Shown here: one piece after another, positions 24,105 to 36,227 of the stretch
Layout: every line of letters starts with the position of its first letter
Numbering within the stretch: the first letter of the stretch is position 1
Assembly: GCA_025765615.1 (NCBI GenBank)
Contig: JAIVFJ010000101.1
Coordinates: 1-64,000 of the forward strand
DNA: 64,000 nucleotides
DNA from: Zopfochytrium polystomum
Taxonomy: Eukaryota > Chytridiomycota > Chytridiomycetes > Chytridiales > Chytridiaceae
Direction of reading: 5' to 3'
Program-made: the position numbers and the translations under genes
Notes under the pieces: generated by a model
Told to the model about the DNA's origin: nothing
Databases searched by the model: none
Seen by the model: the letters and a program-made list of their open reading frames with translations, nothing else

Positions 24105-24407
24105 TGTCCTCTCTGGGCCTGCCGCCGTCTCTCAAGCCGGGCTCGCGCACGGGCGCAATTGCCGCCTTCCTCCGCTTTCGCTTGTGTGTCGGCTGCCAGC
24201 TGTTTGTTGAGCGGTCGAGATTCTAGTGAGGGCTCAATGGGGCGGAGGCGGCTGAGGTATTCAACACGGTTGGGGGGATGTTGACTGGGCTCTGTGACTA
24301 AGAAGTTGCAGAAGTTGCAATCAACACCTTGCAACAATAGCTTCCTCTCCCTCCCTTCTGGTTGGCTATCGTTTTATTCTATATTGTTCTCCACACACAC
24401 ACACACA

Positions 24408-24446
<39 letters not shown>

Positions 24447-25249
24447 CACCTTCCATTCTTTTCTAGAAGAACAAGCGCATACACTAACAATAATGCATGA
24501 TTTTCTTTTTTTTTTTGTTACAGCGTTTTTCCCTTGCGCCGATCCTTTCTCTCATCTTGTCGTCGTCATCGGAGAGCAGCAAGAAAACAAGAAGAAGAAG
24601 AAGAAGAAGAAGAACAGGAAGAATGAGAAATGGAATGAGAAATCGAATCAACAGCCGATTCCTAGACCAGGGGTGTCCATGTTGACCGTCATATGAGGTG
24701 CCCGCGCCCCCAGACCACCCGCCTCTCGCAAGCCAGCCAATCCCAGCCCAAATAAACGTGTGTGCATCCCCCTTGCACGCCGCCGCTCTTTCTCGGTCAA
24801 AAGGCGCGGTTCGTTCGTTTTGACCCGTTCTGGTGGCGCCGGATCCAGGTTCCTACGGCACCCCCGGCATCCGCCCCCGGCACCCCTTCCTTGTACACTC
24901 ACACGCATTCACGATCCAAACAGACAAAGAGTCGAGCGAGCCACGTCATGCCGTTTGTCAAAGGGAGCGACGCGGTCCCCAGTCCTCTTAATTTTCTTTC
25001 AGTTCTTTCTTCTTTTTTTTTTCCTTCGTCTTTGGTCCAAATTTGGGCAGTTCGAGTGCAGACAAAGCACGGCGAGTGTTTGTGTTTGTGTTGTGTTGGG
25101 TGTGTGTTTGTTTGTTTCTTGTCCGCCACAAAGCGGAAGTGGATCAAACAAAATTTTCCTCTTGTTTTATCTAAAAATCCACGTTCCGATTTTTTTGTCA
25201 TTTTTTGCTTGGATTCAATTTTGCCACGGACCGTGGGGCGAGCCTGAAA
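24105..25249. other. Divergent intergenic region with CT and AAG repeats
   Basis: Between the RGS (-) and first K+ channel (+) genes. Contains a CA then CT tract at about 24392-24443 and an AAG repeat at about 24587-24614. Both promoters must lie here. No exon recognised; a plus-strand open frame at 24760-25785 overlaps the channel exon in another frame and is a shadow. Confidence 0.55.
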
Positions 25250-27742
25250 ATGGGCGCCTCGGCATCTCGTCCGTTGCCCCCTCCTCCTCCTCCTCCTACC
25301 GTCACAGTGGTATCATCCCCTGCTGCTGGTGCGACTGGGAACACAGCGATGCGGCCGTCCGCGTCCGCGTCGGCGGCGGGGGCCACCTTGACTCCCGACA
25401 CCGCAGCAGCTGGAGCAGCAGCAGCCGGCGGCCCGTCGCCACCCTCCGACCGGCGCCGGTCTTCGCTCTCGCTGTCGTCCTCGCTGTCATGGCACAGCCC
25501 GCAGATCGCAAAGCCCGCAGCCGGAGACTCCGATCCAGCCGCACGCCAGCCAACCGGAAAGCTCTTCACCGTGTCATTCACTTTTCACCTCTACACCATC
25601 TACACCACTGTACGCGCAATGTGCATGAACAAGTGGATCGTCGTCTTTCAGCCATTTCCGGACGGCAGTCCCGTGGGTCCCGGGGGCGGCTGGAAGCGGG
25701 ATGCGAATGGCTCCCTGCCAGTAACGGCCATCGCAGACACCGCCACATCGTTTGTTTCCGCCCACCGCTTCTCTGGCCCCTTTGAAAGCGTACTCCTGGG
25801 TGCCGCCCTCCTTTGCGCCATCGGGGCCACTTCGGTATATTTTATGAGGTTCTTCGAACACTTGCTCCCAACAAAGGTTTGGTCGCTCGCGGGAATGGGA
25901 TTTGGATGTTTACAAGGTGATTACTATTTATCTGGAGCGAACTACACTCAGTCTTACACGCATTAACGCGAATATTCAAGCTATCTTCACCGTGGCAGCA
26001 ATCGCACATTTTCACCATGACGACGGCACTCCCAATACAGACATGGGCCAAGGCTTACTAGCTGCTGCTTTTTCTGCCGGGATTGAGATCTTCAGCATTT
26101 TGCTGATGGCGAGGGACGGCATGAAGAACAATTTCCGCAACGACCAACTTCGCCCTGCCGAGCAGAAATACGTGTGAGTAAATTTGTCATTCATACCACT
26201 CACCCTACTGAAACATTCTTCAAGTCTGGCCAACGCATTTATCATCAGCGTACTGATCCTAGGGGGCATTGGATTCCGTTATCTTGCCGACATGGATTTT
26301 GAAGACAGTTTTCCCTTTGCAATTGAGACGGCTCTCTCGTTGGGCTACGGCAATCCTACAATGCCAAATCCCGGCAGCAGGATATTTCTGATGGCCTACT
26401 TTGTTCTGGCGGCTTGCGGTTTTGCGTTCTTCTTTTACGGCCAGCACGAAATGATTTTGGAGAGGCACGAGATGAAGACAAAACGAAAGGTGGGCAACCA
26501 CAAATTTACCTAATTTCCTTTAACATTCCCACTGGATCATTCCCAGATTGAAGAGCGGCGACGCCGTCGCCAGTACGTTCTTGACCGCGTCAAGGCTCAC
26601 CACGACAAGCATCACCCCGGGGAAGAGTACGAGCTACCCACTGGTTTTCTCGACGACCGGGAGCTTGCCCGTCCTGGCGGCATAATTGTCATGCTGCTTC
26701 GGCGATTCGGGCTTTACTTTCACCTTATCAAGCCAACTCCGTTTGAGCAGGCGTTGATGGAGGCGAGGGCGGCAAGAATTGCGAAAAAGAAACGAAAGCG
26801 CCAAAAGAAGTTCGAGGAGATGAAGAAGCGCAGGCATTGCGATGCGCAGCCTACAAGCGGAAAAGAGCTGGAATCTAATGGACGTCCTGATGTCGTGAAA
26901 TTCGACGACGGTCATGATGGAGACGAAGCGAGAGGAACGGACGGCGAAGGTGATGTGACAGATTCAAGCGACGCCGTCGTGGAAGTTCTTTCTGGAGTCA
27001 TCCCTGGTGAACTGCTCTTGGATCGGAATAACTTGGTGGGACGAGTGTCCGGCTCTGGCGACACAGTTGACGGCGGAAGATACTCGCACGAATCCAGAAC
27101 GGCCCCAGTGGTTGGTCTTAGTCCACAGGGAGAAGAAGTTGCTGTTGATAAAGCGGGTCGGCGGCCAAGGTCACCAACACGCGAAGCCACGGACGGCTCT
27201 TCACTAACGCTGGGCGAAACGGAAGGCATCATGGAAGAGGAATTGGACAAGATCATTGAAAATCAAAGAGTTCGGCAATTCTTCCTGCTTGTTCTTGGAC
27301 TGTAAGTTTTGTCCCTGCCTGGGCCAATACTTAACTGAAACCGGCCAGATGGTTTGGATCTGCCGGAGTTTTCCAATGGACAGAACCCACCTGGACATAC
27401 TTCGACGCTATCTACTTTTGCTTCTGCACAATGGCGACCATCGGTATTCCTTCTGACCTCATTAACTAGGCTTTTCTCTAACAGCACCGATTTTTCCTCC
27501 TTTTACCATCCTTTTTTAACGCTTCAGGGTACGGCGACGTTTATCCAACCACATCTTACTGTTGGGAGCTCTGGTATCTCTTTGTCATGACAGCCGTTGG
27601 TGTGTATGCGCTACTCTTCAATATCATTGGGGAGATCTCGGCGCGAAAATACGACGCTGCGATCAGTTATCACCGGAAACGACGAAAGAAGCCGGAGCAG
27701 CTGAACGATGAAGTGAAGCCGAGCGATGCCCCGATCCAGTGA
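25250..27742 (+). CDS. TOK-type two-pore outward-rectifying K+ channel, copy A
   Basis: Six exons: 25250-25916, 25981-26173, 26225-26489, 26547-27301, 27349-27443 and 27528-27742, encoding 729 residues. TOK channels are fungal plasma-membrane K+ channels with eight transmembrane segments and two pore loops. Pore 1 reads ALSLGYGNP (about residue 328) and pore 2 CTMATIGYGDVYPTT (about 655-660), the second filter being split by intron 5. Hydrophobic segments match S1-S4 in exons 1-2, S5-P1-S6 in exon 3 and S7-P2-S8 in exons 4-6. The N-terminus MGASAS fits an N-myristoylation signal, followed by Pro-rich sequence. A charged cytosolic loop of about 250 residues (exon 4) separates S6 from S7, much longer than in yeast TOK1. 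Tandem to copy B with matching exon structure. Confidence 0.92.
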
Positions 27743-28112
27743 CCACCAAATTCCATGCTCCAACCGTAACTTTTCGCGTTTACGAGTCTCTATGCAACAC
27801 TTGCCCCATACCGCCTCATTCTGACGCTGCAAACGTACTCGTTCACAACCATCATCCACGATGCTTGAGCCTCTTGGGGACTGCGTTTTAACCCCTCTCC
27901 CCTCCCCCGGCCTCCCCTTTTCTCCCTTTGTTTGTGGTTTTTCCTATTTTCTCTGCCCCCTGTTTGACGGCATCATCATTCCCAGCAGATTCGCACTTGT
28001 TTGGCATCCTTCGTGGCCTGTTGTTTAGATGAGAATTGAGCCACGAGCCCATCCATCAATTGTATTACCATCCACTCCCACTCGCGCGTCCGGGGTTTTC
28101 ACTTTCATTTTG

Positions 28113-28176
<64 letters not shown>

Positions 28177-28318
28177 CTCGTGTGCGTGTGTGTATGTGCG
28201 CTGGGTGTGTGCGCGTTGGGTGCGAGAGGGAATCGTGAAGTGCGGTAGTGTCTGTCCAGTGTGGGAGTCTCATTTTGGAAAACGGACGACAGAAAGAGAA
28301 AATACGAAGCTCCTGAGA
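27743..28318. other. Spacer between tandem K+ channel genes
   Basis: About 575 nt. A TG microsatellite at about 28117-28180 lies 140-200 nt upstream of the copy-B ATG. Pyrimidine-rich stretches at 27890-27960. No coding signal; the open frame reading through the TG tract is low-complexity. Confidence 0.6.
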
Positions 28319-31206
28319 ATGGCGGCGGCAGACGATGCCGACAGCTCCCCGAGGCCGCTGCCGCTGCCCGCCAGTGCGTCCGTTTCCGCCGTTCCCCCTA
28401 TCACCACCGCCACCACCACCACCTCCAATAACGACTCCGCTGGAGAGAAGCGCCGCGTTTCCCGCGCCGACGATCCCGGCAGTAGCGACCGCCGCAGCGA
28501 TCGCAACAACAACAACAACAACAACAGCAGCACCAGCAGCACCAGCAACAACGACCGCAGCCCGCCGCAGACGCAGGGACCCGACGGAGGCGGCTCCAAA
28601 CAACGCCGCCGCAATCCGAAGCGGGCCTGGTTCTCCCTCGCCTTCAAGTTCCACATCTTCTCCTTCTACTCGTGCATCAAGGCGCTCTGCATGACCACCT
28701 GGGAGGTCTCTTTCGAGCCCTTTCCCGCCGACGCCCCCGCCGGTCTCGGCGCCGGTTCGCACCGCACCGCGAACGGCTCGCTCCCCGTCACGTCGATCGC
28801 CGACTCGGCGCTCGGGACCGTCACCGGGCTCGGCAGCCTCGCCGGCGTCGAGCTCGCCATAGTTGCGGTCGCGGCCCTGTGCTCGTTCGCGGCGCTCCTG
28901 GTCTATGTCATGCGGTTCCTGGAGCATCTGCTTTCCAGCAGGGCCTGGTCGATCGTCGGTTTCTGCCTGGGTTTCGCTCAAGGTGGAGAGGGAGAGAGGG
29001 TTGTTTTTATTTTTAGGACACAGGGGAAGCAACCTAACACAGGCCTAAACGTACGCACCATCCTTCCTAGTCGTTTTCATTGTTGGCGCTCTCCTGCGTT
29101 TCCAGCGTGTGCATGACCATCCCCGTGTGGATGTCGGTCTGGGCTACCTTGCGGCCACCGCATCGGCCGCTTTGGAGCTTTTCAGCCTCATCTCCATACT
29201 GATAGACGGTTTCCAGTCTAATTTCTCCAATGACCACATCCAAGAAGGCGAGCGAAAACTCCTGTAAGAATGCTTTCGAGTCTTTTGCCTCAAATTCGCA
29301 TCGCATTAAGCCTTGTTTTGTTGCATGTCCCCTCACAAACAACAAGAATGGCCTTAACATTCATTATTGCGCTGATGACGGCGGGGGGAATACTGTTTCA
29401 CTACATTGGCGACATGCCCTTCGAGGATAGCTTTCCCTTTGCAATTGTTACTTCGCTTTCCATTGGATATGGCAACACGGTCCTCCGCTCCACTGGGAGC
29501 CGCTTGTTCCTCGTGCTCTATTTTCTTTTGGCGGCCAGCGGTTTTGCCTTCTTCTTTGTCGGCCAGCAAGAGGTAATTCTGGAGCGAATAGAGCACAAAA
29601 CGAAACGCAAGGTATGGACCTGAATAGTGAACCCGTTAGGAAGCAGCGCACGCGAGTCTCATCATTCGACCCTCTCTCTTTTTCGATGCCGTAATCCCTC
29701 ACCCGGTCTCGCCGTTCAGCTCGAGGCACGTCGCCTTCGCCGAGACCTCGCGCTCGAGCGGATCAACACCCACTTCTCGCGAACCCACCCGGGCGAGCGG
29801 CTCGAGCTGCCCGCGAACCTGCTCGGCGACCGCGCGCTCGTCTCAAAAAACTGGTACGCCATGTTCGTCCGTCGAGTAGCTCTGTACTTTGGGACAGTCC
29901 AGCCCACCCAGTTCGAGCAAGCGCTCATGGAGGTGCGCGCGGCGAGGGCGGTGCAGAAGCGGCAGGAGCGGCTGAGAAGGGCGGCGAATACGTGGCACGG
30001 GCAGCTGTGGGCCAGGCTGATGGGACGGCGCAAGGCGGCAGCGGCGGCGACGGCGGGGGCGGCGTCCGCGGCCGGCCTGCGGGGTGCCGCCCGTGAGACG
30101 CCGGGCGACGGGGACAGCACCAGTGGCGGCGGTGTTGTGGTCGCTGCGCTTGCCGGGCCCAACGGGCTCGAGATGGGCGAAATCCTTGCCGCGCGCGGGG
30201 CGTCGGGCGTGGTGGACGACTCGCGTGGCGACGCCGACACGGACGCGGAGTGGACCGAAGGCGAAACGGACGACGAGGTCGTCTTGGAGATCAGGGATGG
30301 CGGCGGGGGCGGCAGCATGGGCGGGTTGAGCAGCGGCTTCCCTTCCTCGGGGTCGCTGCCGGCCGGGGCGGCCGGCGACGGCGGCGTCGACAGGTGGCGG
30401 AGGCTCGCGTCGTCCAGCGACAACACCACGCTCACGGCTGGAACGACCGTGGACGGCTCGGAACCGAGCATCAGCGAGTCCGAGGGGCTGTTGGAGGATG
30501 AGCTGGAGAAGCTGATGGAGAGGCAGAAGCTGCGGCGGTTGGTGGTTTTTCTGCTTTCGAGGTAACGTCAGGCGGCAAGGCCTTCTTTTTTTTTTTTTCA
30601 TCGCATCCTTCTGAAAATCTGACAACCCACCCTCCCGGCGACCCACCCCCACCGGGCACGCTTGCAATAGTTGGCTCGCTGCCGCCGGGCTTTTTCAATG
30701 GACAGAGCCGACCTGGACTTATGTGGACGCACTTTATTTCTGCTTCACGACAATATCGACAATTGGCAAGTGAAAAAATCCCTCTGGGCTCACCCCCAAA
30801 TTTTTTTTTTCTTTCGTTTTGTTTTGTTTTTTTAAACGTAATTAAACTTGGCCAACCTCTCGGCCTCGCTCCCACACCAGGTTACGGCGACCTCTTTCCA
30901 ACAACAGCGTACGCATGGGAGCTCTGGTTTTTCTACGTCATGGCGGCGGTCGGGATCTACTCGCTGTTGATCACGGTGCTGGGCGAAATTGGGATGCGCC
31001 GCTACGAGGCGGCCGCCGCGTTCCACCGCCAGCGCCGGCACCGCCACCGAGCGAACGAACAGGGGCGCGCAAAGGACACCGCGGGGCAGACCACCTCGGG
31101 CAAGGCTAAACGGAGGGGCACCGCAAAACGGAGGAGCGCCCTCGCCTTGCAGTCTGCCTCCCCTTCCCCCCCCGCCGACACGTCCAGGTTTCGGACAGCT
31201 CTTTAG
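28319..31206 (+). CDS. TOK-type two-pore outward-rectifying K+ channel, copy B
   Basis: Six exons: 28319-28982, 29071-29263, 29347-29611, 29720-30561, 30671-30765 and 30881-31206, encoding 794 residues. Exons 2, 3 and 5 have exactly the lengths of those in copy A (193, 265 and 95 nt) and every intron phase agrees, so the pair arose by tandem duplication. Pore 1 is TSLSIGYGNT, pore 2 TTISTIGYGDLFPTT. The N-terminus differs: no myristoylation signal, but Asn/Ser/Thr-rich sequence with a poly-Asn run. The S6-S7 loop is about 280 residues, Ala/Gly-rich. Intron 5 starts with GC (GCAAGT) rather than GT; the identical phase and exon length in copy A make this firm. The C-terminal tail is longer and basic. 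Confidence 0.92.
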
Positions 31207-31575
31207 GAGCCCATCGGTTTTCCCTCCCGCGCCACCCCACTTCTCACGTTTTTTTAACCTCCAATGCTTCTCGTGGTTGTTTTTGTAGCAACCCACTTAA
31301 GTTCACTTCCGTATTCGACGGGGTATTATTTGTTCCTTTTGGGCTTGTCGACTATTGTATTCATAAAAACATTTTCGGCACGATAATGAAGTAGAAGGGA
31401 GCGTATTTACCGCAGTTGGCAGAGTGGAGCGGCAAGAAAACATTCGCCATCGGAGTTGGGAAACGTTAGTAGCATGAGGAAAAAGGAGTGAGTAGCCGAC
31501 AAGACCCCAAGCAAAGTAAAAAGGGAAAGGAAAAAAACAACAACAGCAAGTTATAAAAACAATCAAATGGAGTCG
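31207..31575. other. 3' spacer between convergent genes
   Basis: About 370 nt between the stop codons of copy B (+) and the MLKL-like gene (-). No coding signal seen; an A-rich stretch at about 31518-31565. Confidence 0.6.
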
Positions 31576-34258
31576 TCAAAGAGTTCCCATAACCTCCACC
31601 GCTCGTCCATCGCCGTTCCCCTCGCTCGCCAGGACCATGGTCAAGGTGGGGTTCTTGCCCCTCTGCTTTCTTCTCTCCTCAACGAGCCGCCTCTTGTGCG
31701 AGGTCAGCTCCTCGACGTTCTTCTTCACCGCCGCAAACTCGCTCGCACCCATCTTGCCCTCGCGCAGCGCAATCTCAGCCGCCACCTGGATGGACAGCGG
31801 GTGTCCCAGCTCCACCGCGCGCTGCAGCCATTTCGCGCCGTCCGGGGTGGAGGGCGAGTAAATCTTTGTCGCGAGGTAGTACGCGGCGCCGCCGTCCGAC
31901 AGCGTGTCGACGGCCACGCGCAACAGGTGCACGGCCTCGGCGGTGCGCTTCGCCAGAGTCCAGCCGCGGTCTTGGTGCGGGAAGCGGTCGTGGAGGAGCG
32001 TTTCGGCAACCGTGCGCACCGACACCAGGTCGTCGATGGATACGCCCTGGCGCGCGCGGAGGAAGGCGTCACGGAACTGCTCGATTGTGTGGCGTGAAGT
32101 GTTTGGTGAGATGCGGCGAGTGGTGGAGACGTTCGGGACGTAGACGTCCGATACAATGTCGTCCATCTCGCGGGCGACCAGTCGCTCTGTTGGGGAAGGA
32201 AGCCACGCTTTGTAAATGGCAAGGGCCAGATCCGGTGGGATGCCGTCCGGGACCCGGTCGTTGCGCGTCGGGATCGGTTCCCGATAACCGTCGCTGATGC
32301 TGAGGGCGACGTCTTCGGGCTCCAGATTCCCGTAAGGAACAGTGCAAAACGCTAGCTCCCAAAGAATCGTCCCTGCCGCAAAGATGTCGGTAGCGTAGGT
32401 AGGTTTTCCTCGACCGGGGCCCTTGAACATTTCCGGTGCAGTGTAAGCGTGGCACGCAAGACGAGAACCAACGTCAACAAAATGCCGACTCAAGTCGGTT
32501 TCCCCAGTGATGTAGGATCGATCAAAGTCGATGACGCGAACGTGTTCGTAGCCAAGGACATCTTGCGCGACAAGGACATCCCAAGAAGAAAGGCCTCCGT
32601 GGACAATATGATTACCGTGAATAAACGAGAGAGCCGAAGTAAATTGCCGCATGAACCGTAGACGCATGCTCCACTCAACAATGTGGGTCGTCACGTAATC
32701 ACGCAGTGTCATGGACAAAAAGTCGTCGTTTTGGTACAGCCGTGCATCCGCGGATGGGGATGGCTCTGATGCAAATGATTGCACCATGGAGGCCGTGCTT
32801 GACTTTCGCCAAAGCTCTTCAAACATAATACCTTTCGCTTTGGAAAGACTTGGCCGCCAAAAAATTCCCTCCATAACGACACCGGCGCTCCTTGCGTCCG
32901 GCTGATAGTAACCAATGGGTTTCGGGGTGTACGGGCTGTTTCTCAGTCGCATGAGCACCAACAGCTCCGTTTCTGATCTTGCGATATCTTGAGGAGTAAT
33001 TATTTGAGATGGACCAGGATTTATGGCTTTAAATACAACGGGAACCAAAGACTCGGGATCATCAGGGGAGGTGGAATGCTTGGCAACGTGAATGATGTGT
33101 CGTGGTTTGACTAGCAGTTTCGTCAAGTGACTGATGTGAGCTGGGTTCACTGGTGCGTTCATTGCGAGTGCCGTCTTGTTCAGGGCATTCATCAATTCCT
33201 TCTTGTTCCGCTCCAGCTCCGCCATGATGTTCGCCTCGAGATCGTCTACTTTGTTGGCAATCCCGTTCCCTACACGGTCCAAGTGGTCGTGAATACCTTG
33301 CGCGTGGGCTTTTGCCTCCTCCCGTAAGAGGTCTAGGTCTTCCTTGATCTTGGCATTTGCTGGGTCAGCTACGGCCACCGCCGGATCCTTTCCCCCCGAG
33401 TTGATGGAAGCCACTTGCTCAAGAATCTCAATTTTTGCTTGGCGAATGGCGGTCAAGTTTTGCTCTTGGTTGTTCTTGACAACCTGCTCCAGATCCAAGA
33501 GGGCCATCTTTGTCGTCTGAGCATCCTCCTCCACAGCTTTACTGTAGGCTTCAGCGCCAGCCTTAACTGCCTCCAACTGCGCAAGGATCTCTGCGTGCTG
33601 ATTAACCTGGTTTCCGTACAACTTGAGACTGAAGATCATTGAGGCATCGGAGGAACAACCTGCCAGTTCGAGTGCATCAGCACAAATCATCACAAGGTCC
33701 AAGTACTTACCAGTTAGCTCTGCATTAATGAAGTCCAGCTGGTATTTGAAGTCTTGAGATCGCCAAATCTTGTTCGCCGTCCACGCCAGATCCAGGCGCT
33801 CCACTAGCAGGATGGCCGATTGCACCGTCGCATGAAAGCGACGTACTAGCTCCTGGACAGACTGGAATGCCCGTTTAATTATTTCAGAGTCTTCCAGCAG
33901 TGACTGGATGATCCTGTGCATGCTATCCACTCGGACCTACAAACAGGGGAGATGAGCCCCGAGATTTCGCATTTCATCTCACTACCTTCAACACTTCAAG
34001 GGTCTTTTTGTTGAGATTGTTCAGCCGAATCGACATGTGCACTGAGAAGAGATGGTTTGAGGGGTTAGCGAGAACTTTCCGGCACGGGCCACGGATGCCG
34101 CCACCACTGGCACTTCCCCAGCCCAAACGGATGGGTACCTTACCCCATCTCTGATTGATCGGATCGATACCCCTCCTTCCTTCCTTCCCTCACAACACTC
34201 ACTCACCCTGCATGAAGACAGCGACGAGGCCGCCGAGAGTCCCGAGTGGCGACGCCAT
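31576..34258 (-). CDS. MLKL-like protein: N-terminal four-helix bundle, pseudokinase, Sel1-like tail
   Basis: Exons 34258-34207, 34041-33986 and 33936-31576 join in phase to give 822 residues starting MASPLGTLGGLVAVFMQ. Residues 1 to about 140 are helical and amphipathic, with NKKTLEVLK, FQSVQELVRRFHATVQSAIL and SQDFKYQLDFINAEL, the layout of MLKL/HeLo-type bundles. A coiled-coil brace (about 140-300) follows. The kinase-like domain (about 320-620) keeps the beta-3 lysine (VVFKAI, K339), but the HRD loop is HGG (482-484), so the catalytic Asp is gone, and DFG is DFD (506-508); APE is kept (YTAPEM). Residues about 728-768 (AAYYLATKI, KWLQRAVELGHPLS) resemble a Sel1 repeat. Membrane-permeabilising cell-death function is known for animal and plant MLKLs and inferred here. 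It could instead be a scaffold. Confidence 0.8.
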
Positions 34259-35084
34259 GACGGGAGTCTCTTTCTCTCGGAAGAACAGGCGAGGGTGGGT
34301 TGGCTGGCTGTGCTATTGGATCGGGGAAGTGTCAAGGGCAGGCGCCGCCGTCGCTGTCGTTGACGCAGTTTCGGAATAGACAGACAGAAAAAGCAGCAAC
34401 GGAGAGAGAGCGAGGGAGAGTGAGACAGACAGACCGAGAGAGAGAGAGCTGGAGACTTTTTTTTGACATTCCAAAAACGGGCCAAACGTTCTGACGTGGT
34501 CTGGTTTGGAGTCGACTGGGCGACCTCCTTTTGACGACACAGCCTCACCGAAACCGTGGGCAAGAGACGTGCGGGAGGCACAGTACCTAATGGGCAAGTC
34601 CAACGAGAGGGCGCGTGTTCGCTCGGGCGCCACGAAAAGCCAAAAAGCAAGAAAAAAAAGGTTAAGTAAACAGAAAAAATAAGTGAAAGGAGAAGGCGAC
34701 GAGAAGCGAAATAGAGAAGAGGGAAACAAAAAAAAAAAAGAAAATGGCTTCTTCCGTTGCTTCCTCTCGCAAACAATAGAATTCCTCATCTCCCTCGCTT
34801 CTGTCTGCCGCAGTTGAAGGCCCTTTCTCCCTTCGCAAACACCTTTGCTGCCTTGGTTGCCGACCGAACCGGCTGCGATGCCTTGCTCCCGACTGTTAGT
34901 ACATTAAAATATAGGAAAAGCGAATGGAAGCGGAAAGAGAAGTGCTGCGGCTAAAAACAAACATACCAAGTGCAGGGACCTCCAAAGTCTGGAGAAGAAA
35001 GAGTCAATGGGCCCAATGACGGAACCGTGCGCCTCATGTCTGGCTCGTGCCCGATACGGTCGACGGCTCCGTATACATCAACTT
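34259..35084. other. Intergenic region upstream of the MLKL-like gene
   Basis: About 825 nt. A GA-rich run at about 34400-34450 and an A tract near 34727-34738. It contains the MLKL-like promoter and the 3' flank of the next minus-strand gene. Minus-strand open frames exist but lack family similarity. Confidence 0.5.
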
Positions 35085-36227
35085 TTATTCCTGAGGCACA
35101 GTTGAGAAAATAGAAGTGGCAAAGATCGAAAACCCTTTGGGGATTTTCACAAGCTTTGATGCTTCGCCGAGAATCTCGCCTGCGAGTCGCGTTTTGCATA
35201 TTTGGTGTGGGGGCGAATGAAAGCTTGACCGGCCCTCACCTGGAGAGACATCAGTATCGAGCAGGTCGCCCTTCGAGTACCTCAAAATGCCTTAAAGAAC
35301 GATTGACGCGAATGTGAGGTTTGCGAAAATGAAAGGAGGATGTCCTAACGTTTAAAGGACTTTCGGTGGGCAATACCGCCACCAATCGTGATGTCTTCAC
35401 TAGCCCCTTGCCAACTAAAACGCTCTTCCCACAAGGAGTCGAATGAATTCATCAGTATCATGTCAAGTACGAAATACGGGAATTTGTTTTTCACAAACCT
35501 GGTGTATATCCTGCAACAAACTCTACGGCGTCACGTGCCTGTTGGGAATCTTCTCGTTAAACGTGTTCAGAACAAGCAATCATATAACTAACCGGTCCCA
35601 GCTTCGTCTTAACTTTGTTTAAACCGCCCACACCAGAGCCGCCTACTGATTTGACTCCTATGACGACCAATCCGCCAACGCTTTTGACAAGCCTTGCCTC
35701 CAATGCTCTCAACACAGGAGACGGCCTTTCCCCCGATCTGCACTACCCGCGGCAATCCAGTCCAAAGCGAGCGCGATTTGAAGCTTCGCAAACTCCCAGA
35801 GATCACTCACGTTCTTTATCGTCCTGAACGCCCTTTTGAAAAAACTGCGTCGCACGAGCGTCCCGTCAGCTTCGGCGTTCGACGCGGTGTCGCTGGAAAG
35901 AATCTGCTCGGCCAGAGACTCGTCGACGTGCGCCTCATTCGCGTTCGGTATGTTTGCGCTCGCGGCGTGAAGGCGGCAAACCATCACAACGAAGAGGAGG
36001 GTGAGGATGGTTGCGGAGACGGAGGGTTTCGGACGGCGTCGGCCAGCGATGGGAGCTGAGCGTGGGGAGCTCTGTCGGCCATGGTCCTTGCTCTGGGGAG
36101 TGGTGGGAGGCGCACCGGATGATGGTTTTAAATACTTCTCGTGGTCGGGAAAATTTTTTTTCGGTAAGGACCCAAGCACCACGGGCAAAAAGGGCTTTTC
36201 GCGTTTCCAGGGACCTCCTCCACACAT
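35085..36227 (-). CDS. Unrecognised protein with signal-anchor and Gly-rich core, six exons
   Basis: Six exons join in phase: about 36227-35811, 35742-35593, 35538-35499, 35406-35350, 35290-35240 and 35179-35085. I do not recognise the family. The start is uncertain: ATG 36227 gives about 70 residues before a hydrophobic segment (SVSATILTLLFVVMVCRLHA) that resembles a signal peptide; an ATG at about 36079 lies closer but in another frame. After it come an acidic stretch, a dibasic site region (RRSFFKR), a Gly/Val-rich core (SVGGLVVIGVKSVGGSG), then ARDAVEFVAGYTPG, ASEDITIGGGIAHRKSF, ILRYSKGDLLDTDVSPG and a C-terminus ending STVPQE. The consistent phase across five introns is the main evidence for a gene. 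It is probably secreted or membrane-anchored. Confidence 0.55.

Noticed and set aside
24760..25785. 341-codon plus-strand frame over the TOK A exon 1
   Set aside because: Out of frame with the channel; no family pattern.
28118..28318. In-frame upstream extension of TOK copy B through a TG tract
   Set aside because: Would add Val-Cys repeats; the ATG at 28319 gives a normal start.
35085..35199. Similarity of the last exon region, in another frame, to the end of a fucosyltransferase
   Set aside because: The resemblance (IKVDVYGA) is short, and the phase-consistent gene model uses a different frame.
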